From the NCBI GenBank assembly GCA_049652385.1, contig JBASDX010000001.1, positions 62,001 through 126,000 on the forward strand: DNA of 64,000 nucleotides. Reading direction: 5' to 3'. This DNA comes from DMER64 sp049652385. GTDB taxonomy: Bacteria; Bacteroidota; Bacteroidia; Bacteroidales; UBA932. A program made the translations under genes and the position numbers. The notes beneath the pieces were generated by a model. The model was not told the DNA's origin, did no database searches, and saw nothing but the letters and a program-made list of their open reading frames with translations. This document shows positions 51,277 to 60,421 of the stretch, one piece after another (position 1 is the stretch's first letter; every line of letters begins with the position of its first letter).

Positions 51277-52080
51277 ATGACAAAGAAAACGACAAAAAAT
51301 GCCGGATCTCAAGCAGGGTCCTTTACATTGTTGCAGAAAGCAGAACAGGATGGAGTGTTGACCATGGAGGATAAATTGCGTCTTCTTTATCAACTTCAGG
51401 AGACAGATTCGCAGATTGATCAAATCCTGTTGCTCCGCGGTGAACTGCCTTTAGAGGTTCAGGATTTGGAAGACGACATTAAAGGATTGGCAACACGTGT
51501 GGAAAATTTGCAAAAAGAGATCAGGGGCATTGAAAAAGATATTGCTTCCCGCAGGATTGATGCAGACAACGCCCGGGCTATGATAGCCAAATACGAAGCC
51601 CAGCAAGCCAATGTAAAAAACAGCCGGGAGTTTGATTCTTTATCAAAAGAGATAGAAAATCAAAATTTGGATATGGAGCTGGCAGAAAAATACATCCGTG
51701 AATTTTCCCTGTTGTTGAAGGACAGAAAGGAAAAACTGGAACAAACCAAACTGGATTTTGAAGACAGGCAGAAAGATTTAGAGGCCAAAAACAAAGAATT
51801 GGAGGTCATAGTCAAAGAAACAGCCAAAGAAGAAGAAGCTTTGAGAAAAAAGGCCGAGCAAATCTCCGGGCAGATAGATGCACGCGTTTTGTCTGCTTAT
51901 AAAAAAGTCAGAAATAATGCGCGTAACCGATTGGCAGTAGTCACGGTAAAACGTGATGCATGCGGTGGGTGTTTCAATAAAATACCGCCACAGCGACAAT
52001 TGGATATTAAAATGAGCAAAAAGATTATTGTTTGCGAATATTGCGGACGCATATTGGTAGACCCTGCCTTTGAAGAATAA
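51277..52080 (+). CDS. Coiled-coil zinc-ribbon protein (C4-type, DUF164-like)
   Basis: 267 residues. After an N-terminal leader, about 45-220 is a long antiparallel coiled coil (VENLQKEIRGIEKDIASRR; RKEKLEQTKLDFEDRQKD), followed by a zinc ribbon with CGGCFNKIPPQ and CEYCGRILVDP. Family members are proposed nucleic-acid or secretion-associated adaptors; the role is not firmly known. The 3' end overlaps the aminotransferase start by 11 bp. Confidence 0.9.
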   Translation: MTKKTTKNAGSQAGSFTLLQKAEQDGVLTMEDKLRLLYQLQETDSQIDQILLLRGELPLEVQDLEDDIKGLATRVENLQKEIRGIEKDIASRRIDADNARAMIAKYEAQQANVKNSREFDSLSKEIENQNLDMELAEKYIREFSLLLKDRKEKLEQTKLDFEDRQKDLEAKNKELEVIVKETAKEEEALRKKAEQISGQIDARVLSAYKKVRNNARNRLAVVTVKRDACGGCFNKIPPQRQLDIKMSKKIIVCEYCGRILVDPAFEE

Positions 52081-53272
52081 TAAAACCATACGAGAACAGT
52101 TTTTCTCTCTGCTGGGACAAACCTCCCCCTCTCCGTTAGGTGTAGAAATACATAAAGCAGAGGGGGTGTTTCTTCTGTCTGCAACGGGGAAGCGCTACCT
52201 GGACCTTATTTCCGGAGTATCGGTAAGCCATGTGGGGCATGCCCGCCCTGAGGTAATCAGAGCCATAGAAGAGCAGGCCCGCAACCATTTGCATTTGATG
52301 GTATACGGAGAGGTCATTCAGAGCCCGCAAGTGCTTTATGCTGCTTTGTTGACGGAACACCTTCCGGAGCCGTTGAATTCTGTTTATTTTGTCAATTCCG
52401 GATCTGAGGCCAACGAAGCAGCCATGAAACTGGCCAAACGTATTACCGGACGCCCCGGAATGGTTTGCTTCAGAAACGCCTACCACGGAAGTACACACGG
52501 TGCCTTGAGCATGATGGGCAACGAAACTTACCGCAGTGCATTTCGTCCGTTGCTTCCGGGCGTAACGGCCTTACGCTTTAACAACGTAGAAGATTTACAG
52601 TACATAGATGAAAAAACGGCATGCGTACTTGTGGAACCCATTCAGGCCGAGGCGGGCATACGTTTACCGGAATCCGGCTTTTTAAAAGCCTTGAAGGAAC
52701 GATGCAATCGTATGGGAAGTTTGCTTATATTTGATGAAATTCAAACGGGTTTTGGTCGGGTGGGGAAGCTTTTTGCCATGCAAAAATACGGAGTGATACC
52801 CGATATGGTAACGCTGGCCAAAGCTTTGGGAGGGGGAATGCCTTTAGGTGCCCTGGTCTGTAACAAGCAATTGATGGACGCCTGGCAGTCTGCTCCGACA
52901 TTGGGACATATTACTACGTTTGGAGGCCATCCCGTCAGCTGTGCAGCCGGTTGTGCAGCTTTTCAAGTGTTGCTGAAGGAGGGCTGGACAGAGGAAGCTG
53001 CTGAAAAGGGTGAGTTCTTAAAAAAATCCCTGTCTGTTCACCCGGCCGTTTGTGAAGTAAGGGGAGAAGGATTGTTGCTGGCCGTTGAACTGGGGAACGC
53101 TAAGAGTGTACAAAAAATCATACGGCTGCTTTTGGAAGAAGGGGCTATGGCAGACGGATTTTTATATTGTGATACAGCCTTTCGCATAGCACCGCCGCTA
53201 TGTATCGATAAAGAAGAATTGAAATGGGCCGTTAAGTTGGTTTTAGCCGCTTTAGGCAAATTGAAACAATAA
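52070..53272 (+). CDS. Class III aminotransferase (aspartate aminotransferase superfamily)
   Basis: A 400-residue PLP enzyme of fold type I. Seen: GTxGS-like VNSGSEANEAAMKLAKRITG, AYHGSTHGALSM, the LIFDEIQTGFGRVGKLFA block, and the PLP lysine in VTLAKALGGGMPLGAL. Similar enzymes include acetylornithine/ornithine aminotransferases; the substrate cannot be set, and no arginine genes are nearby. The only start giving a full-length N-terminus is a TTG at 52070, inside the zinc-ribbon gene. Confidence 0.9.
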   Translation: MKNNKTIREQFFSLLGQTSPSPLGVEIHKAEGVFLLSATGKRYLDLISGVSVSHVGHARPEVIRAIEEQARNHLHLMVYGEVIQSPQVLYAALLTEHLPEPLNSVYFVNSGSEANEAAMKLAKRITGRPGMVCFRNAYHGSTHGALSMMGNETYRSAFRPLLPGVTALRFNNVEDLQYIDEKTACVLVEPIQAEAGIRLPESGFLKALKERCNRMGSLLIFDEIQTGFGRVGKLFAMQKYGVIPDMVTLAKALGGGMPLGALVCNKQLMDAWQSAPTLGHITTFGGHPVSCAAGCAAFQVLLKEGWTEEAAEKGEFLKKSLSVHPAVCEVRGEGLLLAVELGNAKSVQKIIRLLLEEGAMADGFLYCDTAFRIAPPLCIDKEELKWAVKLVLAALGKLKQ

Positions 53273-53283
53273 GGAGTGTAATT

Positions 53284-54807
53284 ATGGCAAAACAGGGAGC
53301 AGCAAGCAGAATAGTGAAAATTAAAGAAAAGGAAAACGAAATTAAACAGGCCCAGGTAGACCAGGTAGGTTTGGATATTGGGAAAGTGCCGCCTCAAGCC
53401 ATCGATATGGAAGAGGCCGTATTGGGTGCATTGCTTCTTGAACCGACCGCATCCCTGGATATTGTGGGTACCATCAGACCGGAGTACTTTTACAAGGACA
53501 GCCATAAAAAGATTTTCGCAGCCATCATGACACTTGTCTCTGAACACAATCCGGTAGATATTTATACGGTAGCGGAAGAGTTGAAAAAAACGGATTTACT
53601 GGATCAGGTGGGAGGCCCTTATTACTTAAGCCAGCTGACCATGCGCGTAGCGGCTGCGTCTCATCTGGAATACCACGCTAAAGTTTTGACTCAGAAATAC
53701 ATACAACGCGAACTCATCAGCACTTCCTACACTATTCTTAAGACGGCCTTTGACGATACGGTGCCTGCAGACGAATTGTTGGATTCGTCGCAACAGCGTC
53801 TTTTTGATTTGGGAGAAATGAATTTGCGCCGGGACACGCGTCCCGTCAGGACGGTGTTGAAGGAAGTGGTGGATGAACTCTCAAACGTACAGACCAGGGA
53901 TGACGGATTGAGCGGTTTGCCCTCGGGTTTTACTTCTTTGGATCGTATTACGTTAGGCTGGCAAAAAGCCGATTTGGTAGTTGTAGCCGCCAGGCCTTCA
54001 ATGGGGAAAACAGCATTTGTCTTAACAATGGCGCGCAATATGGCAGTAAATCACAACATCCCGGTAGCCTTCTTTTCTTTGGAAATGCCCGATGCTCAAT
54101 TGGTTAAACGACTATTGGTCAGCGAAACGGGTCTTTCATCACAAAAAATCAGAGGTGGAAAAAAATTAAAAGGGTTTGAATGGGAGCAATTGAACCAGCG
54201 CATTGGTAATCTCACAAATGCTCCTTTGTATATAGACGATACGCCATCGATATCGATTTTTGAATTTCGGGCAAAAGCCAGGCGTTTGGTTGCCGGTATG
54301 GGTGTGAAACTAATTGTGATAGACTATATGCAACTGATGTCAGGACCTCCTGAGTTACGAGGAATGCGTGAGCAGGAAGTAGCGGCTATTTCCAGGTCTT
54401 TAAAATCTATTGCAAAAGAATTGAACATTCCCATCATTGCTCTTTCACAAATGAACCGTGCGTCTGAAACGCGGGGCGGAGCCCGTAAACCTCAGCTGAG
54501 TGATTTGAGGGAATCGGGGGCCATTGAGCAAGATGCGGATATTGTTATATTTTTATACCGTCCGGAATATTACGGTATAACGGAAGATGATAAAACAAGA
54601 GCCTCTTTGGAAGGTATAGCAGACGTCATTATTGCCAAGCACAGAAACGGAGCCATAGGTGAATTCCAGATGCGTTTCAGGAGTTCGGAAATACGTTTTA
54701 TGGATTTGGATGAAGGTGGTCCGGATTTTGCTACCGATGAAACAATAACGTACGCCTCACGAATGAACCAAATGAACGACCTGAATGATACCTTTGGCGT
54801 CTTATAG
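53284..54807 (+). CDS. dnaB: Replicative DNA helicase DnaB
   Basis: 507 residues. N-terminal domain (about 36-140) with PPQAIDMEEAVLGALLLEP; RecA-like C-terminal domain with Walker A ARPSMGKTA (236-244), FSLEMPDAQLVKRLL, the Walker B-type LIVIDYMQLMSG and QLSDLRESGAIEQDADIV. It unwinds DNA ahead of the replisome. A lysine/glutamate-rich 30-residue lead precedes the family start. The 3' end overlaps DUF3108 by 23 bp. Confidence 0.97.
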   Translation: MAKQGAASRIVKIKEKENEIKQAQVDQVGLDIGKVPPQAIDMEEAVLGALLLEPTASLDIVGTIRPEYFYKDSHKKIFAAIMTLVSEHNPVDIYTVAEELKKTDLLDQVGGPYYLSQLTMRVAAASHLEYHAKVLTQKYIQRELISTSYTILKTAFDDTVPADELLDSSQQRLFDLGEMNLRRDTRPVRTVLKEVVDELSNVQTRDDGLSGLPSGFTSLDRITLGWQKADLVVVAARPSMGKTAFVLTMARNMAVNHNIPVAFFSLEMPDAQLVKRLLVSETGLSSQKIRGGKKLKGFEWEQLNQRIGNLTNAPLYIDDTPSISIFEFRAKARRLVAGMGVKLIVIDYMQLMSGPPELRGMREQEVAAISRSLKSIAKELNIPIIALSQMNRASETRGGARKPQLSDLRESGAIEQDADIVIFLYRPEYYGITEDDKTRASLEGIADVIIAKHRNGAIGEFQMRFRSSEIRFMDLDEGGPDFATDETITYASRMNQMNDLNDTFGVL

Positions 54808-55639
54808 AAGCATCTTTCTTACAGGGATCTTATTTTTGGGATCTCTTATTCTTTCAGCACAGGAAACGGAAAAACCCTGTTTACCCGTCAGTGATATTCC
54901 GCCTTCGAAACTGGCTTTTGCATCGGGAGAAAAAATCACATTGATGGCCAGCTATACATGGGGTGTCGTAAATACAGACGTAGGTACGGTTTCTTTGGAA
55001 CTCGACGATATGGATATTGACGGAGAGCCGGGATTTCAGGCTAAAGCCCGCTTGCAAACGCTAAAATTTTTCAGCGCCTTTTTTAAAGTGGATGATTACT
55101 ACGAGAGCCATTTTAAAAAATCCAACATACGTCCCGTATATTTCATGCGTGATATTCATGAGGGCAAGTATACCATTCAGAACTATTACCAATACAAACC
55201 GGATTACTCCATACATGCACGCATCATACGAAAAGACGGGTCTGTCCAGGATACTTTGCTGCCGGGCCGGGTCTGCACATTTGATCTTGTTACGGTCTTT
55301 TATTTCCTGAGGAATTTAAATATCAGTACTATGAAACCGGGCGACGTATCGCCTATATCCTTTGCCAATGACGAAGAAATATTTGAATTGTATTTGCGTT
55401 TTGACGGACGAGAAGAAATTCGAATACCGGGCATGGGGACATTCCGTTCCTTGAAATTTTCTGCACAAACGGTGGCCGGTACTGTATTTGACGGGAAGGA
55501 AGATTTGCGTTTTTGGATTAGTGACGACAGAAACAGGATTCCGTTGCTTTTGGAATCGCCCGTAGTGATTGGAAGAGTCACAGGCAGAATCTGCCACTAT
55601 GAAAACTTACGGTTCCCGCTTACCAGTAAGATTAAATAA
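54785..55639 (+). CDS. DUF3108 family exported protein
   Basis: 284 residues with a signal peptide (about 1-25, ending LILSAQ). The DUF3108 core is visible: LAFASGEKITLMASYTWGVV, VDDYYESHFKKSNIRPVYF, TFDLVTVFYFLRNL and FSAQTVAGTVFDGKEDLRFW. Predicted beta-barrel-like periplasmic or outer-membrane protein of unknown function. It starts inside dnaB. Confidence 0.87.
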   Translation: MIPLASYRSIFLTGILFLGSLILSAQETEKPCLPVSDIPPSKLAFASGEKITLMASYTWGVVNTDVGTVSLELDDMDIDGEPGFQAKARLQTLKFFSAFFKVDDYYESHFKKSNIRPVYFMRDIHEGKYTIQNYYQYKPDYSIHARIIRKDGSVQDTLLPGRVCTFDLVTVFYFLRNLNISTMKPGDVSPISFANDEEIFELYLRFDGREEIRIPGMGTFRSLKFSAQTVAGTVFDGKEDLRFWISDDRNRIPLLLESPVVIGRVTGRICHYENLRFPLTSKIK

Positions 55640-55640
55640 C

Positions 55641-56066
55641 ATGCGTCCCGGTCATATCATAACTCACAAAGGCGTAATTACCGCAATAAATCCGCTTAAG
55701 GTAGAGATTATTACAGAAGGAGCTTGTGCCGGTTGCCGTGCCAAAGGATATTGCTCACTTTCGGAGAAAAAGAGGAAAGAAATCAACCGTTTCCATGCTC
55801 CGGAAGGATGGACGCCATCCTTGGGGCAAGAAGTGGTAGTCAGCATGCATATACGTTTGGGATTTAAAGCATTGTGGTATGGGATGGGCATCCCGGCTCT
55901 TTTATTGGCTCTTTCCGTAACGTCTTTTTCCCTATTGAAAATGAAAGAATGGATGGTGGGTATATTTGCCGTTTTGTGCATAGGAATCTATTATTTTATT
56001 TTATATTTGCTCAAACATCGTATCCAAAATGACTTCTACTTTACTGTACACCGTCCTGATTCTTAG
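55641..56066 (+). CDS. rseC: RseC/MucC-type protein of the SoxR-reducing system
   Basis: 141 residues. The N-terminal domain has three close cysteines in GACAGCRAKGYC, typical of RseC, and two transmembrane helices (about 80-98 and 103-122). In enterics RseC works with Rnf (Rsx) components to keep SoxR reduced; here it sits at the head of rnf genes and overlaps rnfB by 38 bp, so a role in Rnf assembly or redox poise is the likelier reading. The ATG at 55641 is 1 bp after DUF3108. Confidence 0.88.
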   Translation: MRPGHIITHKGVITAINPLKVEIITEGACAGCRAKGYCSLSEKKRKEINRFHAPEGWTPSLGQEVVVSMHIRLGFKALWYGMGIPALLLALSVTSFSLLKMKEWMVGIFAVLCIGIYYFILYLLKHRIQNDFYFTVHRPDS

Positions 56067-56874
56067 TTTATTAGGTGGTCTATTGGCGGTGGTGCTTTAT
56101 CTAGTTGCACAAAAATTCAATGTACAGGAAGATCCCCGTATTGATGAAGTTCTGGAAGTAATGCCGGGCGCCAATTGTGGTGGCTGCGGTTATGCCGGTT
56201 GCAGGGCTTTTGTGGAGGCTTATGTCAATAACCCGGACCGTACAGATTTGTTTTGTCCTGTTGGCGGTAATAAAGCTATGCAATTGGCGGCAATGGTATT
56301 GGGCAGGGAGGCCCGGGAACAGGCTCCCAGAGTTGCCGTTGTGCGTTGTAACGGATCTTGCACTATAAGGCCTCGTTTGAATATATACGACGGATCGGTT
56401 TCATGCGCCGTTGCCGCCGATTTGTACGGAGGAGAAACGGCTTGTTCGTTTGGTTGCCTCGGACTGGGAGATTGTGTGGCATCTTGTGCTTTTGATGCTT
56501 TGGTCATAGATCCTGAAACGTGCCTGCCGGTGGTGGATGAAGAAAAATGCACCTCTTGCGGAGCTTGTGTAAAAGCTTGTCCAAAAGGCATCATGGAGTT
56601 ACGGCCTAAAGGACCCAAAAACAGGCGGATATTTGTGTCTTGTGTCAATAAAGACAAAGGAGCTCTTACCCGTAAAGCCTGCCCGGTAGGTTGTATCGGC
56701 TGTGGATTATGTGTCAAGGCGTGTCCGTTTGATGCCATTACCCTAACAGACAACCTGGCGTATATAGACCCTGACAAGTGTCGTTTGTGCAGAAAATGTG
56801 TACCTGTATGTCCGACGCACAGTATATTAGAAATAAATTTCCCGCCTAAAAAACAAGAGATAGCTCATGATTAA
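56029..56874 (+). CDS. rnfB: Rnf complex iron-sulfur subunit B
   Basis: 281 residues. A single N-terminal membrane helix (about 5-25), a four-cysteine domain GANCGGCGYAGC ... FCPVGG, a second cysteine-rich section, then ferredoxin-type 4Fe-4S motifs CTSCGACVKACPKG, CIGCGLCVKACP and CRLCRKCVPVCPT. It accepts electrons from reduced ferredoxin for the ion-pumping Rnf complex. Overlaps rnfC by 8 bp. Confidence 0.96.
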   Translation: MTSTLLYTVLILSLLGGLLAVVLYLVAQKFNVQEDPRIDEVLEVMPGANCGGCGYAGCRAFVEAYVNNPDRTDLFCPVGGNKAMQLAAMVLGREAREQAPRVAVVRCNGSCTIRPRLNIYDGSVSCAVAADLYGGETACSFGCLGLGDCVASCAFDALVIDPETCLPVVDEEKCTSCGACVKACPKGIMELRPKGPKNRRIFVSCVNKDKGALTRKACPVGCIGCGLCVKACPFDAITLTDNLAYIDPDKCRLCRKCVPVCPTHSILEINFPPKKQEIAHD

Positions 56875-58213
56875 AACGTTTTCAATTGGAGGAATTCATC
56901 CAAACGACAACAAATTCTCCAAAGATAAAGCTATTGAAGATCTTCCTGTACCGGAACGTGTTTTTTTGCCTATGAATCAACATCTGGGCATACCTTCTGT
57001 TCCTGTTGTCAAGAAAGGCGATAAAGTTCAAACAGGACAATTGGTGGCAGAAGCTGCAGGTTTTGTTTCTGCTCCTATTCATGCTTCCGTAAGCGGTACG
57101 GTAATCGATGTTGCACCGTATCCGGATTTTCAGGGCAGGAGGGTACAAACGGTCGTGATAGAGACAGAAGGTGACGAATGGCTGGATTCCATTGACAAAA
57201 CGCCACAGGTTAAGCAGGAAATTACGATGATTCCTGCAGACACATTTCAAAAAATCAGAGAAATGGGGATTGTGGGTTTGGGAGGTGCCGCTTTTCCGAC
57301 GTATGTAAAATTGACCCCTATTGAAGGCATGAAGCCAGAGTTTCTGATTATAAACGGGTCTGAATGTGAACCTTTTTTGACGTCTGATTACCGCCTTATG
57401 CTGGAGCACGGGCAGGAATTGATGATTGGGGCAGAACTCATGAGGCGTGTCCTGGGCAAAGATGTTACGGGTATTATCGGGATAGAAAAAAATAAACCTA
57501 TGGCCATCAAAGCCATGCAAAAGATAACCGCCAACTACCTGCAATGGAAAGTCGTTCCTTTACAGAAACGTTACCCGCAGGGAGGGGAAAAACAGTTGAT
57601 AGATGCCGTATTAGGAAGAAAAGTGGCTTCGTTTGCTTTACCTGTTTCTACGGGTGCCATTGTACAGAATGTGGGAACAGCCTATGCAGTATACGAAGCC
57701 GTTCAAAAGAATAAACCTTTAATTACCAATATATTGACCGTTACCGGTAGTGATCCCTCCATACAGTATAACTACCGGTTTAGGGTAGGTACTCCTATTG
57801 AAGAGGTATTGAGGGCAGCCGGAGCATTGGATAAAGAAGGAAAGCTTTTACCGCATATTGCCAAGGTGGTCAATGGAGGTCCCATGATGGGTAAGGCCGT
57901 TGTCAATTTGAAGGCACCTGTGGTAAAAAGTACTTCGGGGCTTTTGCTTTTGACGGAAAAAGAGACAAAACGTCGTGAGCCCGGAGAGTGTATCCGTTGT
58001 GCCAAATGTTTCCAGGCTTGTCCCATGCGTCTGCAGCCTTATTTATTGTACCAACTGGCTTTGGCTGGACGTACAGAAGAATTGGATGAGCATCGTGTGT
58101 TTGACTGTATTGAATGCGGTTGCTGCCTGTATACTTGCCCGGCTCATTTGCCGTTATTAGACCAGATTCGTTTGGCTAAGAACACATCGTTGAAAAACAT
58201 AAGAAAAAAATAA
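56867..58213 (+). CDS. rnfC: Rnf complex subunit C (NADH-binding)
   Basis: 448 residues. The N-terminal barrel-sandwich segment (LGIPSVPVVKKGDKVQTGQL), NADH/FMN-binding region with GIVGLGGAAFPTYVKLTP and INGSECEPFLTSDYRLM, and two 4Fe-4S motifs CIRCAKCFQACPMRLQP and CIECGCCLYTCPAHLPL. It links the complex to NAD(H). Confidence 0.96.
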   Translation: MIKTFSIGGIHPNDNKFSKDKAIEDLPVPERVFLPMNQHLGIPSVPVVKKGDKVQTGQLVAEAAGFVSAPIHASVSGTVIDVAPYPDFQGRRVQTVVIETEGDEWLDSIDKTPQVKQEITMIPADTFQKIREMGIVGLGGAAFPTYVKLTPIEGMKPEFLIINGSECEPFLTSDYRLMLEHGQELMIGAELMRRVLGKDVTGIIGIEKNKPMAIKAMQKITANYLQWKVVPLQKRYPQGGEKQLIDAVLGRKVASFALPVSTGAIVQNVGTAYAVYEAVQKNKPLITNILTVTGSDPSIQYNYRFRVGTPIEEVLRAAGALDKEGKLLPHIAKVVNGGPMMGKAVVNLKAPVVKSTSGLLLLTEKETKRREPGECIRCAKCFQACPMRLQPYLLYQLALAGRTEELDEHRVFDCIECGCCLYTCPAHLPLLDQIRLAKNTSLKNIRKK

Positions 58214-58214
58214 T

Positions 58215-59258
58215 ATGGACAAACTGCTTGTTTCGCCGGCTCCGCATATACATGCCAAAGAATCTACGAAAGGGATTATGCTGGATGTTATCATAGCCCT
58301 TGTGCCTGCAGTATTGGTAAGTTTGTATTTTGCAGGCATCAGTGCTTTTTTGGTGCTTGTTGTATCCGTAGCCGGCTGTGTGCTGACAGAACATCTGATT
58401 GCAAGATATTTGATGAAAAAGGAGACAACAATAGGTGATTTGTCGGCTGTCGTGACGGGCTTGCTGCTGGCCTTGAACTTACCTGTTTCCGCACCCTGGT
58501 GGATGGTTCTCATGGGTTGTGTAGTGGCTATTGGTATTGCAAAGATGACTTTTGGCGGATTGGGGCATAACTTGTTTAATCCGGCTTTGGTGGCACGTGT
58601 CTTTTTGCTCGTTTCTTTTCCCATCCAGATGACAAACTGGGCTGTGGCCAATGGCTTGTTCTCACCGGACAACCCTTTGATTCCCGGCTTCTTGCTGGGT
58701 GCTCAGGGACATTTGCCCGATGCACTATCGGGGGCTACACCGTTAGGTATTGTAAAAGAAGGTATATCGCGTGGACTCACTCCGCAGGCGCTGATCAACG
58801 AACACGGTATAACATATGGGAAATTGTTTTTGGGACACATGAGTGGTTCTATGGGAGAAGCTTCCGGGCTGGCCCTTTTGATAGGATTTCTGTATTTGTT
58901 GGTACGTAAGGTCATAAAACCTATTATACCCATTGTTATTATTGTGACGGTTGTACTGTTTTCCGGCATTTTGTATTGGGTTGATCCGACGCAGTATGCA
59001 GACCCGCTTTTTCATCTGTTGACAGGCGGTTTGTTGCTTGGGACTTTTTTTATGGCAACCGACTATGTCACCTCTCCTATGTCACCCTTGGGCATGATTA
59101 TTTTTGGGGTTGGTATTGGCATAGTAACAGTACTTATTAGAATATGGGGCGCGTATCCGGAAGGCATGTCCTTTGCTATCTTGTTTATGAATGCATGGGT
59201 ACCGCTTATCAATAAAATCAAACCTTTTCCGTACCAAAAGGAGGTGAGTCGTGGCTAA
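58215..59258 (+). CDS. rnfD: Rnf complex membrane subunit D
   Basis: 347 residues with about nine membrane helices. The flavinylation motif is LSGATPLG, with FMN expected covalently on T175. GGLGHNLFNPALVARVFLL is a family block. Part of the membrane ion pathway. Overlaps rnfG by 8 bp. Confidence 0.96.
   Translation: MDKLLVSPAPHIHAKESTKGIMLDVIIALVPAVLVSLYFAGISAFLVLVVSVAGCVLTEHLIARYLMKKETTIGDLSAVVTGLLLALNLPVSAPWWMVLMGCVVAIGIAKMTFGGLGHNLFNPALVARVFLLVSFPIQMTNWAVANGLFSPDNPLIPGFLLGAQGHLPDALSGATPLGIVKEGISRGLTPQALINEHGITYGKLFLGHMSGSMGEASGLALLIGFLYLLVRKVIKPIIPIVIIVTVVLFSGILYWVDPTQYADPLFHLLTGGLLLGTFFMATDYVTSPMSPLGMIIFGVGIGIVTVLIRIWGAYPEGMSFAILFMNAWVPLINKIKPFPYQKEVSRG
59238..59247 (+). promoter_or_regulatory. 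Strong Shine-Dalgarno before rnfG
   Basis: AAGGAGGTGA, fully complementary to the canonical 16S rRNA 3' end, 3 nt before a GTG start. It decides the rnfG start and is unusual in a phylum that largely ignores such sites. Confidence 0.75.
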
Positions 59259-59841
59259 AGAATCTACTTTCAAAAACATGTTTTTGACCCTCTTGCTGAT
59301 TTGTTTTGGAGGGTCAGCCATTTTGGGTGGCGTGTATTTATTGACGCATGCTCCCATAGCATCAGCCCAGGCAGATAAAATAAACGAAGCGTTGACCGGT
59401 GTTTTGCCCGCCTTTGATAACCATCCGTCAGAAGCGTCCTTTGACGTGGAGATAGACGGACAAGTAATCAAAGCGTATCCGGCCGTCTATAAAGGAGAAC
59501 CGGCAGGCATAGCACTGGAAGTGGTTACAACCAGAGGGTTTGGAGGCCCTATTCAGATTATGGTAGGCTTCCTGCCCGACGGGACCATATACAACTCGGC
59601 CCTTATTTCCCACTCAGAAACACCGGGGTTGGGCGATAAACTGGATGCCGGCAAAAGCGATTTCAGCTTGCAGTTCAAAGGTAAAAATCCGGCTACGTTT
59701 AAGCTGGCCGTTAAACAAGACGGTGGCATGGTAGACGCCATTACAGCAGCCACCATCAGCTCCAGAGCGTTTTGCCACGCCCTGGAAACAGCCTATAAAG
59801 CGTTTCAACATATTGCATTACAGGAAGGAGGCCACTTATGA
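59251..59841 (+). CDS. rnfG: Rnf complex subunit G (covalent FMN)
   Basis: 196 residues, one N-terminal membrane helix (about 10-32) and a periplasmic FMN domain. The flavin attachment motif reads AITAATISS with the acceptor expected at T168 (Ala replaces Gly of the common S/TGAT). GTG start with a perfect Shine-Dalgarno. Overlaps rnfE by 4 bp. Confidence 0.94.
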   Translation: MAKESTFKNMFLTLLLICFGGSAILGGVYLLTHAPIASAQADKINEALTGVLPAFDNHPSEASFDVEIDGQVIKAYPAVYKGEPAGIALEVVTTRGFGGPIQIMVGFLPDGTIYNSALISHSETPGLGDKLDAGKSDFSLQFKGKNPATFKLAVKQDGGMVDAITAATISSRAFCHALETAYKAFQHIALQEGGHL

Positions 59842-60419
59842 GTAAATGGAAAATTATCACACAAGGAATCATTAAAGAGAATCCTACGTTTGTACTGGTG
59901 CTGGGTATGTGTCCTACCCTGGGAACTACCACGTCTGCCATCAACGGTATGAGCATGGGGCTGGCGACCACATTTGTGCTGATGTTGTCCAATTACGTTA
60001 TTTCGCTCCTGGCCGGGCTGATACCCTCCAAGGTAAGGATTCCGGCGTTTATTGTGGTCATCGCCATTTTCGTGACTGTGGTTCAATTGGTCATGCAGGC
60101 TTATGTGCCGGCGTTATACCAAACCCTGGGCTTATTCATTCCTTTGATAGTGGTCAATTGTATTGTGTTGGGCAGAGCCGAGGCTTATGCCAGCAAAAAC
60201 AAACCGCTGGATTCTTTCCTGGACGGTCTGGGATCGGGCCTGGGATTTACTTTGTCGCTGACCGTATTGGGTTTGGTACGGGAGCTCCTGGGCTCGGGAT
60301 CGCTCTTTGGTTGGAAACTCATTCCGGGCGATGCCATTCTTGTTTTTATTCTGGCTCCGGGTGCATTCCTTGCTCTGGGCTATTTGATGGTGTTGTTTAA
60401 TAAAGTAACAAAAGCCTGA
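59838..60419 (+). CDS. rnfE: Rnf complex membrane subunit E
   Basis: 193 residues, six membrane helices. Family marks: ENPTFVLVLGMCPTLGTT with the conserved membrane cysteine and LIVVNCIVLGRAEAYAS with a second one; the pair with RnfA ligates a membrane iron-sulfur centre. GGAAGGAGG (59823-59831) lies 6 nt before the ATG. Confidence 0.96.
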   Translation: MSKWKIITQGIIKENPTFVLVLGMCPTLGTTTSAINGMSMGLATTFVLMLSNYVISLLAGLIPSKVRIPAFIVVIAIFVTVVQLVMQAYVPALYQTLGLFIPLIVVNCIVLGRAEAYASKNKPLDSFLDGLGSGLGFTLSLTVLGLVRELLGSGSLFGWKLIPGDAILVFILAPGAFLALGYLMVLFNKVTKA

Positions 60420-60421
60420 CT

